Source: Phocaeicola sp. (GTDB lineage Bacteria; Bacteroidota; Bacteroidia; Bacteroidales; Bacteroidaceae). Taken from it: a stretch of DNA of 18,475 nucleotides. A program made the position numbers and the translations under genes. Of this stretch, positions 6,599-14,071 are shown one piece after another. The stretch lies in NCBI GenBank assembly GCA_020026225.1, contig JAHHQU010000042.1, forward strand, positions 1 through 18,475, given 5' to 3'. The stretch's first letter is position 1; the number at the start of each line of letters is the position of its first letter. The notes beneath the pieces are model-generated. The model did not search any database. It was not told the origin of the DNA and worked only from the letters and a program-made list of their open reading frames with translations.

Positions 6599-8434
6599 AT
6601 GAAAAAGACAACTAAAAACGTGATGTTAACGCCCGAACAATATATACGCCAAAAAGCTCGTACGCTGCCTTTGGGTCAATGTTACATGAACAAGAACTGG
6701 TTCATTTCAGGCATTGCTATCGGTGTAGTCAGTCGATGCCATACAAAAGGCACATATACGGTCGGCATTTTTCAGATGGATACTTTCTGTTCTGGTATCA
6801 ATGAATGCAAGATTGAATTCAGCATAGATAAAAGCAATTATACCAATCTCATCAATTACTTGACCGAAAACTTCAAGATTGAGCCAGTTACTTATACCGA
6901 AGTACACAACTTGATTTACGGTGCGATGGAATTCGGTGAGGAAGCTGGATTCACACTTCCAAATGCATTCCATCTGGCAAAATTCATTTTGGAAGAAGAT
7001 ACGGAAGACATTCCTTTGATCAATTACCAGTATGGTAAAAACGGAAAGCACTTCCTGCTTGCCGAAAACGAAAGTGAATTGGATACGTTCATGCCTCATC
7101 TTATCAGTCACCTTGGAAAGGAAAATATTTTGTTCACCATTTACGGCTGCAATCAGGTATTCAGAGGGGAAGATTTCTACGACCGTCACACAAGAGCTTT
7201 GATGAGAAGCCTCGTAGAACAGATGAACAAGAAAGAAGAAAATTATCCGATTGAAGCTTACAGCTATGTTCATCCGGAATATCCTTCAACACTTCAAGTG
7301 AAGCATCAAGAATTGGCCGACGCTTTGTACAGCCAAAAGAATACGTTGTTCTTGACGGAAGACAAGATTAAAGAAATCCTTGCACTTCCTCACGAAGAAC
7401 TGAGAGCCGATTTGGAACAAATCTTGTTGTATGAAACCGGCAAAACAGCCGACCAAATCAACGAAGATCAATACAGCAACAAAGGAACTACTCTCCTGCA
7501 TTGCTTGATTCTTTTAGGTGAACTTGGATACAAGGAAAGTCTGCCGACAATATTGGAAACACTTTGTCAGAAGAAGGAATATTATGATTTCCATCTGGGA
7601 GTTCTCTTGAATGAAATCTACGTACCTACCCTTTACTTGTTGGGTAAAGAGCAGTTAGATAAATTCTATGAGTTCTTACAAATACCAGGTCTCTACACAT
7701 TCGCACGTTACCTTGTATTCCCGGCTGTCATCCAGGTAGCTATCCAGCATCCAGAACGCCGTGAAGAAGTCATCGAATGGTTCCGTAAGGTACTGACCTT
7801 CTACAAAGACAAAGTAGTAGAAAAGAAATGCTGTGACGGCAATCTGATTGGTCTTCTGACTATCGACCTGTTCAAGATAAAAGCTGTGGAACTGCTTCCA
7901 GAACTCAAGGCTCTGTTTGAAACGGGAGGAGTAGATACAACTTGCTGCGGAAACTATGAACAAGTAGAAAAGAAGATGAAGGACAGTAATCCGTTCAACA
8001 TCACTTACCAGTTTGATATTTTCAAGCGCTACGAAGAGCTTCACGAACGTTACGACAAGATAGCTGCTGAAGAAGCAGAAATAGCTCAGCAGGCACAAGA
8101 AGCTCAAGATGCACAAACAGTTTCCAACGAGGAAGTCACCGATGTGGAAGAGATGGTAGAACCAAAGGTCGAAGAGGTTGCTGCTGAAGAAACTGAAGTG
8201 GAAGCTCCTAAAGCCAAGAAAAAAGCAAAGACAGCTACCAAATCCAAGACAACCAAAACCAAAGAAAAGGCTGAAAAAGCTCCTAAAGCGGAAAAAGTTG
8301 AAAAAACACCAAAAACTGCCAAAGCTAAAAAAGCCGCAAAAGAAGAAACTGAATCTTCCGTAAAAGAGACTAAGCCCAAAACGAAAAAGACAACGGCTAA
8401 AAAATCAAAAGCAGCCGATACGGAAGAAAAATAA
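6599..8434 (+). CDS. Unknown protein with helical-repeat core and histone H1-like tail
   Basis: The 611-residue product has no signal peptide or membrane segment, so it should be cytoplasmic. The N-terminal part (about 1-75) contains TPEQYIRQKARTLPLG and a beta-rich, Cys-containing stretch. I recall similar starts in unannotated Bacteroidetes proteins but cannot name a family. Residues about 255-480 are rich in amphipathic helices, reminiscent of HEAT-like proteins (a DUF1186-type fold is possible). Residues about 495-535 are acidic (EEVTDVEEMVEPKVEEV). Residues about 537-611 form a Lys/Ala/Thr-rich tail (KAKKKAK, KTTKTKEKAEK, KKTTAKKSK) like histone H1 or bacterial H1-like proteins, suggesting nucleic-acid or ribosome contact. 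It is monocistronic, with its own promoter and terminator. The function is not known. Confidence 0.85.
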   Translation: MKKTTKNVMLTPEQYIRQKARTLPLGQCYMNKNWFISGIAIGVVSRCHTKGTYTVGIFQMDTFCSGINECKIEFSIDKSNYTNLINYLTENFKIEPVTYTEVHNLIYGAMEFGEEAGFTLPNAFHLAKFILEEDTEDIPLINYQYGKNGKHFLLAENESELDTFMPHLISHLGKENILFTIYGCNQVFRGEDFYDRHTRALMRSLVEQMNKKEENYPIEAYSYVHPEYPSTLQVKHQELADALYSQKNTLFLTEDKIKEILALPHEELRADLEQILLYETGKTADQINEDQYSNKGTTLLHCLILLGELGYKESLPTILETLCQKKEYYDFHLGVLLNEIYVPTLYLLGKEQLDKFYEFLQIPGLYTFARYLVFPAVIQVAIQHPERREEVIEWFRKVLTFYKDKVVEKKCCDGNLIGLLTIDLFKIKAVELLPELKALFETGGVDTTCCGNYEQVEKKMKDSNPFNITYQFDIFKRYEELHERYDKIAAEEAEIAQQAQEAQDAQTVSNEEVTDVEEMVEPKVEEVAAEETEVEAPKAKKKAKTATKSKTTKTKEKAEKAPKAEKVEKTPKTAKAKKAAKEETESSVKETKPKTKKTTAKKSKAADTEEK

Positions 8435-8462
8435 TTGAACTGAAATTCAAAAGCCGCAAAAT

Positions 8463-8501
8463 AAAAAAGCGTTTCAGCTGAATCAGCTGAAACGCTTTTT
8501 T
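8463..8501. terminator. Bidirectional terminator, 39-bp palindrome
   Basis: The bases 8463-8481 and 8483-8501 are perfect complements around A8482, beginning with six A and ending with six T. The actual loop is probably the central few bases. It separates the plus-strand gene ending at 8434 from the minus-strand operon ending at 8519 and serves both. Confidence 0.9.
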
Positions 8502-8518
8502 ATTTTGTCATGCATTCA

Positions 8519-9070
8519 TCATGCGAAAAGGACATAAGCTAACGGGATAAGAATGCCCAATAGGAAAAGCCATTTTCCCCGACCTCCCAATCCGTTTTTC
8601 CCTTTTACCAGGAAAAGTCCGGAAATAGCAAAGAAAGCCAAAGAAAAAGCGAAGAAATCTCCCATCCAATGCCATCCCTGCACACGGTTATAATGCAAGC
8701 TATTGAACCAATAGATAATGGGACGCTTTTCATGGGTCTCATATTCCACCACTCCTTCAGCAGGGTTGTACACTCCGATTCCACCTTGAAGCATCAAACG
8801 GTAAGCTTGCCCGTCACCAACTGGCAATACTTTCTTCAGGACAGGCAATTCCGGTTTTGCATTCCAAGCAGCCTGCACCGCTTCTGCATCCAAGCCTTTA
8901 TCCATAGACAGAGTCGCCTCCACAGTCTTGTAAGCCCGATCCTTCCCATCCATGTGATTCAAGAGGAAGCCTGACGTAGCATACACAATGCATACACCCG
9001 CCATCAGATAACCCAAGTCGCGATGAATGACTCTCAACCAATAAGTCAAGCTCTTATTCAACAACTTCAT
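8519..9070 (-). CDS. Small PepSY-type membrane protein
   Basis: This 183-residue inner-membrane protein resembles the PepSY-associated TM family by its N-terminal RVIHRDLGY motif (13-21), followed by a first membrane helix (about 20-38). A periplasmic segment (about 40-125) with a PepSY-like beta region follows, then two more helices (about 138-155 and 165-182). His16, His39, His126 and His134 lie at helix ends and could bind heme or metal. Family relatives are implicated in iron or siderophore reduction; XusC of B. thetaiotaomicron is a PepSY protein encoded with a TonB-dependent receptor. The start MKLLNKSL at 9068-9070 overlaps the upstream lipoprotein gene by 17 bp; an ATG at 9082 is also in frame. 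It is the last gene of the operon. The reductase role is inferred. Confidence 0.8.
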   Translation of the reverse strand: MKLLNKSLTYWLRVIHRDLGYLMAGVCIVYATSGFLLNHMDGKDRAYKTVEATLSMDKGLDAEAVQAAWNAKPELPVLKKVLPVGDGQAYRLMLQGGIGVYNPAEGVVEYETHEKRPIIYWFNSLHYNRVQGWHWMGDFFAFSLAFFAISGLFLVKGKNGLGGRGKWLFLLGILIPLAYVLFA

Positions 9071-9593
9071 ATTCCAAGCCATCCATATAATATACTGAAT
9101 AGAAATCCTTGTTGTTGGCCTTCATCCATTCGCGCATACCTTCGATGTTCTTCAATTCACTTTCACAAGTTTCAGCATTTTCCTTGCCCTGCTTGTCATT
9201 CAAATCTTCCTCCATCTGAGCAAGGTATTCTTTAGTCAAACGATTTTCACGCAAAGTACCTTTCACTACAACTTCAGAGCCAATCAGTTCACGGTTGAAA
9301 CCACCGATATTTCCTTTAGCTTCTACACGAATCGTAGTTTTCTGGTCTTTACCAGCGATAAAACAACGACGTCCAGAATGTTTGCAAGTATGTGTAATCA
9401 CACCACGCAATGTCACTTCTTTTCCTACATTTGCTTCAGCATTAGCCAAAAGATCTTCCAAACATACCGCCTTATCCACTGAAAGAGCGACCTCTTGCTG
9501 TTCGGTTGATTCTACATTCTTTTTCTTGTTACTTGTACATGCTGCCAAGCTAACGCTCAATGCAGCTACCAAAACATAGATGAAATTTTTCAT
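9054..9593 (-). CDS. Lipoprotein with OB-fold-like domain and HxCxH...C cluster
   Basis: The 179-residue product starts with a lipoprotein signal ending in SLAAC (Cys19), then TSNKKK. The residues after the Cys are basic rather than acidic, so it probably faces the periplasm. Residues about 42-125 look like a small beta-barrel of OB type (GKEVTLRGVITHTC ... IGSEVVVKGTL). Inside it, His68, Cys70, His72 and Cys77 form HTCKHSGRRC, a plausible metal or heme site; DUF4920-like domains have a comparable Cys pair, as far as I recall. The C-terminal part (about 120-179) is charged and helical. It is 40 bp after the DUF4857-like gene and overlaps the PepSY gene. I suspect a periplasmic metal or cofactor carrier, by inference only. 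Confidence 0.8.
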   Translation of the reverse strand: MKNFIYVLVAALSVSLAACTSNKKKNVESTEQQEVALSVDKAVCLEDLLANAEANVGKEVTLRGVITHTCKHSGRRCFIAGKDQKTTIRVEAKGNIGGFNRELIGSEVVVKGTLRENRLTKEYLAQMEEDLNDKQGKENAETCESELKNIEGMREWMKANNKDFYSVYYMDGLEYEVVE

Positions 9594-9633
9594 ACGTTTT
9601 TTTTAATTTTATAAGTTAGTTATAATAAATGAG

Positions 9634-10872
9634 TTAGTTATGTTCAAACGGAGGCAAGACTACCAAAGCCAACAACCCCGGAAGCCCTACCAAGAGTAAA
9701 TAGAAGGCTATAGACAATTTTCCGTGTAAAGGCATTTTTCTATAGAGCCCGAAAAACAAAAGTGCTAAAATGCCATTCAAAGCCAATGCTTTCCATGACA
9801 CTCCCTCCCAATACAACGATACATACGCATTGTCGGAAGAATCAGGAGAAACCTTGCAGAAGAAAAGCCATTCGGAAAGTGTATCCCATAACGTAACAGC
9901 CTTCTCCTGGTGATAAGAAGAAAGAGACTTCAACGTTTTCATATCCAATCCATACGAATAGGCACCTTTATCATCAATGACCTTAACCGACCAGTATAAC
10001 ATATTTCCGAGCACGGTCAGTTCATCTTTTTCCAAATCAAACGGACGAATATCCATCTTCACGAAACGATAACCTCCTTCATCGGTACTTTCCAAGATTC
10101 CCACTTCTCCCTTTTCTCCGAAAAGGAATCCATAGAACCGCTTGTCACTGACCTCCTGCATAGAGAACCATTTGATATTCAATTCCTTGCTAATACCTGT
10201 ATTCTTTACAAAAGGACGTCCATTCACCATCTTCAAGTGAAAGAGTTCACCGTTGCTATCCAAACAGAAATATCCTTCCTCATAAGGTTTTCGAGTAGTA
10301 GGATTTCCCCAATAGTGTTTAACGGGAAAAGTGAATCCCTTACGTTTCAACTCCTCGGTAAAGCGTGCACTCTTCCCTTCATTGATTTGATTCGTTTCCG
10401 CATCAATAAAGGTTATTTCCGAGTCCATACGGAAATAATCTCCCGGAAGATACAGATTCATTCGTTTAGGCATCGCTTCCAGCAAGACCCCCATAGCAGG
10501 CTGAGGAGCATAGACATCAGTCGGCTGGAAACGGAACATCACCTGTTTGGTACGGATGATTTTCGGGTCCATTGCCTGTCCTTCGATAGAATCCGGAAGT
10601 GTTCCATTCATCATCAACTGACGGAAATTCAACATCGGCAACAAGGAATCATATTCTGAACGCGGATATTTATTTCCCTTGATATCTGTAAAATAGTTTT
10701 TTGAATCACGGAAGTCGACAATACAAAGTTCCTTCAAGATTGAACTATAATAAACTAAAGGGTAAGAATTGGCACTGTCTGTCATCTTCTTAACCAAAGA
10801 AGGTACCACCCACCATGAAAGCATGGTAGTCAAGGCTACCAAAAAAGTAAATAATATTTTAGTATGTTTCAT
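9634..10872 (-). CDS. Membrane-anchored DUF4857-like protein, ABC-transporter partner
   Basis: The 412-residue product has one N-terminal membrane helix (about 5-24), a large extracytoplasmic domain (about 30-355) rich in beta-strands with repeated short strand-turn units (for example GYFCLDSNGELFHLKMVNG and GEKGEVGILESTDEGGYRFV) that could form a propeller-like fold, and two C-terminal helices (about 361-378 and 386-406). I recognise it as DUF4857-like from memory. It follows the ABC permease by 13 bp, so it is probably a third subunit of that complex, presenting a periplasmic domain as NosD-type proteins do for NosFY. It lacks any catalytic motif I can identify. Confidence 0.8.
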   Translation of the reverse strand: MKHTKILFTFLVALTTMLSWWVVPSLVKKMTDSANSYPLVYYSSILKELCIVDFRDSKNYFTDIKGNKYPRSEYDSLLPMLNFRQLMMNGTLPDSIEGQAMDPKIIRTKQVMFRFQPTDVYAPQPAMGVLLEAMPKRMNLYLPGDYFRMDSEITFIDAETNQINEGKSARFTEELKRKGFTFPVKHYWGNPTTRKPYEEGYFCLDSNGELFHLKMVNGRPFVKNTGISKELNIKWFSMQEVSDKRFYGFLFGEKGEVGILESTDEGGYRFVKMDIRPFDLEKDELTVLGNMLYWSVKVIDDKGAYSYGLDMKTLKSLSSYHQEKAVTLWDTLSEWLFFCKVSPDSSDNAYVSLYWEGVSWKALALNGILALLFFGLYRKMPLHGKLSIAFYLLLVGLPGLLALVVLPPFEHN

Positions 10873-10885
10873 CTTAGCAGTTTAA

Positions 10886-11563
10886 TTATAGTACACCGTG
10901 TTTAAAACGAACGGCTGAATAAAAAGGAAAAACAAATGAAGCCACCAACAATACGAACAATCCCCATCCGAAATGCAAATAAGCACCACTCGTTTGCGAA
11001 ACGAAAAGAATTGAAAGCAAACCCAATCCGATGAGCAAATTAAAAATCCGCTGTTTCCATTGCGGCTCAAAACAAATCCATGCCGAGAAGCCATACACAA
11101 TCCATCCGGAAACAAACCAAGGCAACAAGGTCTGCAAGAAGCTTTGGATAATTTCACGTGGTAAAACCAAAGACAAGGTGGCCACCAAAATCAAAATCAA
11201 GAAAGCAAACAAAACAGCCAGTACCAAATAACCATAAAGCAACATGGATGAAACGATGGAAGTTTCATCAGCTGGCAGATGCAGCGTCAATTTCAATCGT
11301 TTATTGGTCATCTCTGGAATGAACTGGACCAGAGAAAGAGCCAGACCAGCCAAAGGAGAGAATAACAAGATCACTGCAGGCAGCTGTTTCCCCAAGAACA
11401 AATAACCATACCAAGCGTTAACAGCCTCATCCAGTCGAATGGAATGCGTCACATCAATAAAAGTATAAGCGAGAGCAGCCAATGCAAGAACGACCAGAAC
11501 TCCCAAGACCCGTCGAGTCTTAATCCATTCCTTATAACTTAAAGCTTTAAACAAATTCATCAT
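10886..11563 (-). CDS. ABC-2-like transporter permease
   Basis: The 225-residue integral membrane protein starts with a cytoplasmic amphipathic segment (LFKALSYKEWIKTRR) typical of ABC-2 permeases. It has about six helices, near residues 18-37, 58-80, 105-132, 143-163, 170-190 and 196-215. No substrate-binding protein is encoded nearby, which fits an exporter or mechanotransmission type rather than an importer. One base separates its ATG from the stop of the ATPase gene, indicating translational coupling; AGGA lies about 10 bases upstream of the ATG. A second ATG at the next codon is equally possible. It should pair with the ATPase at 11565 and the DUF4857-like protein. Confidence 0.85.
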   Translation of the reverse strand: MMNLFKALSYKEWIKTRRVLGVLVVLALAALAYTFIDVTHSIRLDEAVNAWYGYLFLGKQLPAVILLFSPLAGLALSLVQFIPEMTNKRLKLTLHLPADETSIVSSMLLYGYLVLAVLFAFLILILVATLSLVLPREIIQSFLQTLLPWFVSGWIVYGFSAWICFEPQWKQRIFNLLIGLGLLSILFVSQTSGAYLHFGWGLFVLLVASFVFPFYSAVRFKHGVL

Positions 11564-11564
11564 T

Positions 11565-12443
11565 TCAATATTTTCCTGTTAAACCAATAAAAGCATCTTC
11601 CAGCGACAGCTTTTCTGTTTCTATCTGATGAATGCCATAGCCCGACAAACGAGCCTTCACTTCATTATCCGGCAAAAACGAATAAAGTTCCCACTTATTT
11701 CCCAAGGAAGAGGCATTCCATAATTCCTTATCTCCACTCAAGTCTATGGCTTGGTCGGAAACGAAACGATATCGTTTAAAATTATCCATAATTTCCTGTA
11801 CCGGTTTATGAAGAAGCAGACGACCATAATCCATAATCATACAGTCATCTATCAACATTTCCATATCTTGAATGATGTGAGAAGTCAGAAAAACCGTCTT
11901 GTTTTCAGCCGTAGCATATTCTTTCAGATATTCCACGAACAAACGACGATACCCAGGGTCCAATCCCATAGAAAAGTCGTCCAGAATCAACAAATCAGGA
12001 TTCTGTGCAAAAAGCAATCCCAAAGCAACCTGCGAACGCTGTCCACACGACATCGTATTCAGTTTCTGAGAAGGAATCACCTGAAGTTTCTTCAACAATT
12101 CATAATAAGCATCCCGATTCCAACGAGGGAAGAATGCCGAATAGAATTTTTCTATTTGGGAAACAGTAAAGTAAGCATGCTGTACATGCTGTTCCAACAA
12201 GAGCCCTACCCTTGCCTTTGTGGCAGGCGATATCGACTCCATATTCTCACCGAACAGCCGACATACTCCCGAACGCGGTTTCAAATATCCATTCAAAATA
12301 TTGATAATAGTCGTCTTACCAGTTCCATTCTTACCCAGCAAGCCTAATATTTTTCCTTTTTCTACGTCAAAACTCAAATTCTCGTAAATGAGTCTCGAGC
12401 CGTAATAATGCGTTATATGGTCGCATTCTATGATTTTCTCCAT
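11565..12443 (-). CDS. ABC transporter ATP-binding protein with Walker B Asp-Asp
   Basis: This 292-residue ATPase powers the membrane complex from the cytoplasmic side. Walker A is GKNGTGKTT (37-45), the Q-loop is Gln85, the signature is MSCGQ (131-135, in place of LSGGQ), and the H-loop is His189 (LTSHI). Walker B is LLILDD (151-156): the usual catalytic Glu is Asp156, followed by FSMGLDPGYRR. I believe this DDFS form recurs in Bacteroidetes relatives, so it is probably a family trait rather than damage, but a low hydrolysis rate is conceivable. The C-terminal 90 residues form an accessory domain as in ABC-2 drug or antibiotic exporters. It is 18 bp after the barrel gene. Confidence 0.93.
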   Translation of the reverse strand: MEKIIECDHITHYYGSRLIYENLSFDVEKGKILGLLGKNGTGKTTIINILNGYLKPRSGVCRLFGENMESISPATKARVGLLLEQHVQHAYFTVSQIEKFYSAFFPRWNRDAYYELLKKLQVIPSQKLNTMSCGQRSQVALGLLFAQNPDLLILDDFSMGLDPGYRRLFVEYLKEYATAENKTVFLTSHIIQDMEMLIDDCMIMDYGRLLLHKPVQEIMDNFKRYRFVSDQAIDLSGDKELWNASSLGNKWELYSFLPDNEVKARLSGYGIHQIETEKLSLEDAFIGLTGKY

Positions 12444-12461
12444 AAGATTCTTTTATTGTAT

Positions 12462-14063
12462 TTAAAACCTCACACCTACCAAGACATCAAACAGCAGGTA
12501 AGATTCTTTTTTCAAGGTGGTATTTAAAGCATACTTGGGCGATATGCCAGCAGTGGCATATCCAGACAGCTTCTTTGAGAAAGAACGCTCATACCCTACA
12601 GAAAGTTTACCAACGATACGAGAAGCCGTAAGATAATCATACTGCTTTACCAGCAAATCGTCTCGTCTTGCCGGGCGCTTCTGCTTGTCATCAATGGGCA
12701 CATATACTCCATCTTTCTTCATGGTGCCACTTCCTGTACCATAGCCCGCCTGCATGGACAAGGTAAAGACCTGTCCTTTCTTAAACCAACTGTAGCTTCC
12801 GTAAAGTTCACCTTCGAAGTAATTGACTTCCTGTTTGCGATAGAACGGGAAGACAGAAGCCTTCGCTGTCATACGGTCGAAAGACAAGCGTCCGCCCACA
12901 TGATAAGGAGAACGAATCTTTTCAGAGCCCTTATAGAAAGTATAAGCAGCCGTTCCTTTCCAACGGGTACGGTCCAACATTTCATTCTTTCCATAATAAA
13001 TGATCTGACTTACCCCATTGTCATCTGTACTCTCTTTGTAATTGTTTTCCGAGTTGGTTGTACCCGTCCTGCTCAGCGACGCTTCAATCACCTGCGTACT
13101 CTTTGGAAACTTCAGCAACAACTTACCGTTATACCCCAATGCAGTACCTTTATGAGTGGAATAAATAATAGTCCGTTCATCTCCTGAGCCGAAACGGCCA
13201 TCCGCATGCCGGTAGAAGAACTCATTGAACCAATCCACTTTTTCTCCCAAATGGAATGACAACTGAAAAGCACCTCCATGCGATTGAGTAAAAAGCGGAG
13301 TTTCGTTTGAAGTATATCCACTATCACCAAAAGCTTCTTTTCGTCCAAAGAAGCCTCCGTAACTAATCAGCGTATAATATTGCTGGTCAGTATTCCCGTA
13401 TACCCCAAAGGCAACCGATTCATTCTGCCGATTGTATGTATACGACAATCCGAAGGTTGTACAAGACCAAGGAGAGTAAGTCACGCCCAAATCGAGATTC
13501 AAATCCATGCGCGAATTTTGGTGTCGCAAATCCTTGAATTTAGCATAATTGGAAGTACGATAAACGATTTTACCTCCCACAGCTACTTTGTCATTCACCT
13601 CGTATGCCAATCCGCCGCTAAGCGTATAAGCCTCCAACTTTTTGCTTCCAGCACAAGAATCGGCCATTTCCACCATATCAAAAGGGGCCTCATCAGGAGC
13701 GATAAAGGCCGAGCCCATCATGTTCTTTCCCCGATTCATATCGTACGACATTCTGCCATACAGCATGATCCGGTCACTTAAGCGGAAATACGACTCAGTC
13801 TGCATTCCTACACAATATGCATTGTCCGATTGATTGAAACTCACAAAATCTCCATTGCTCTTCTGAGCGAAAGCCTGCAAATAGGAGACCCTCTGAAGAG
13901 GGTACTCCTTTATAAATGCAGTATTGCTGCTTCCCGATGCATAAAACTTGGCTAACGTTTCTTGAAAATCAGGAAGGTAGAGATTCTCGGCATACGAAAT
14001 CAATGGAACAAGGAAACATACTCCACTTACTATTCCTTTCTTGACAGATCCCATCGAATTCAT
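12462..14063 (-). CDS. Outer-membrane beta-barrel protein (DUF6850-like)
   Basis: The 533-residue product has a signal peptide (about 1-25, ending near ISYA) and then alternating amphipathic strands rich in Tyr, Gly and Ser along its whole length (for example GMQTESYFRLSDRIMLYGRM and DLNLDLGVTYSPWS). It ends in VLVGVRF, with the C-terminal Phe that marks barrels for outer-membrane insertion. It has no plug or TonB box, so it is not itself a TonB-dependent receptor. The DUF6850 label is from memory. Its start is 8 bp after the lipoprotein stop, and it stands between the receptor pair and the ABC genes. It may be a second pore or a partner barrel of the receptor. Met4 is an alternative start. 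Confidence 0.82.
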   Translation of the reverse strand: MNSMGSVKKGIVSGVCFLVPLISYAENLYLPDFQETLAKFYASGSSNTAFIKEYPLQRVSYLQAFAQKSNGDFVSFNQSDNAYCVGMQTESYFRLSDRIMLYGRMSYDMNRGKNMMGSAFIAPDEAPFDMVEMADSCAGSKKLEAYTLSGGLAYEVNDKVAVGGKIVYRTSNYAKFKDLRHQNSRMDLNLDLGVTYSPWSCTTFGLSYTYNRQNESVAFGVYGNTDQQYYTLISYGGFFGRKEAFGDSGYTSNETPLFTQSHGGAFQLSFHLGEKVDWFNEFFYRHADGRFGSGDERTIIYSTHKGTALGYNGKLLLKFPKSTQVIEASLSRTGTTNSENNYKESTDDNGVSQIIYYGKNEMLDRTRWKGTAAYTFYKGSEKIRSPYHVGGRLSFDRMTAKASVFPFYRKQEVNYFEGELYGSYSWFKKGQVFTLSMQAGYGTGSGTMKKDGVYVPIDDKQKRPARRDDLLVKQYDYLTASRIVGKLSVGYERSFSKKLSGYATAGISPKYALNTTLKKESYLLFDVLVGVRF

Positions 14064-14071
14064 TGTTTAAA

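Noticed and set aside
8104..8379. Small Ala/Ser/Val-rich frame on the minus strand opposite the Lys-rich tail
   Set aside because: It is the reverse of the low-complexity AAA/GCT-rich tail coding sequence; no promoter or homology is visible.
10882..11157. Separate small cysteine-rich gene overlapping the permease
   Set aside because: It is an overlapping frame on the same strand as the permease gene, has no start signal and is explained by the permease frame.
11985..12000. ABC ATPase as an inactivated pseudogene because of LLILDD
   Set aside because: The frame is intact, all other nucleotide-binding motifs are present and the operon is tightly kept, so a family variant is more likely.
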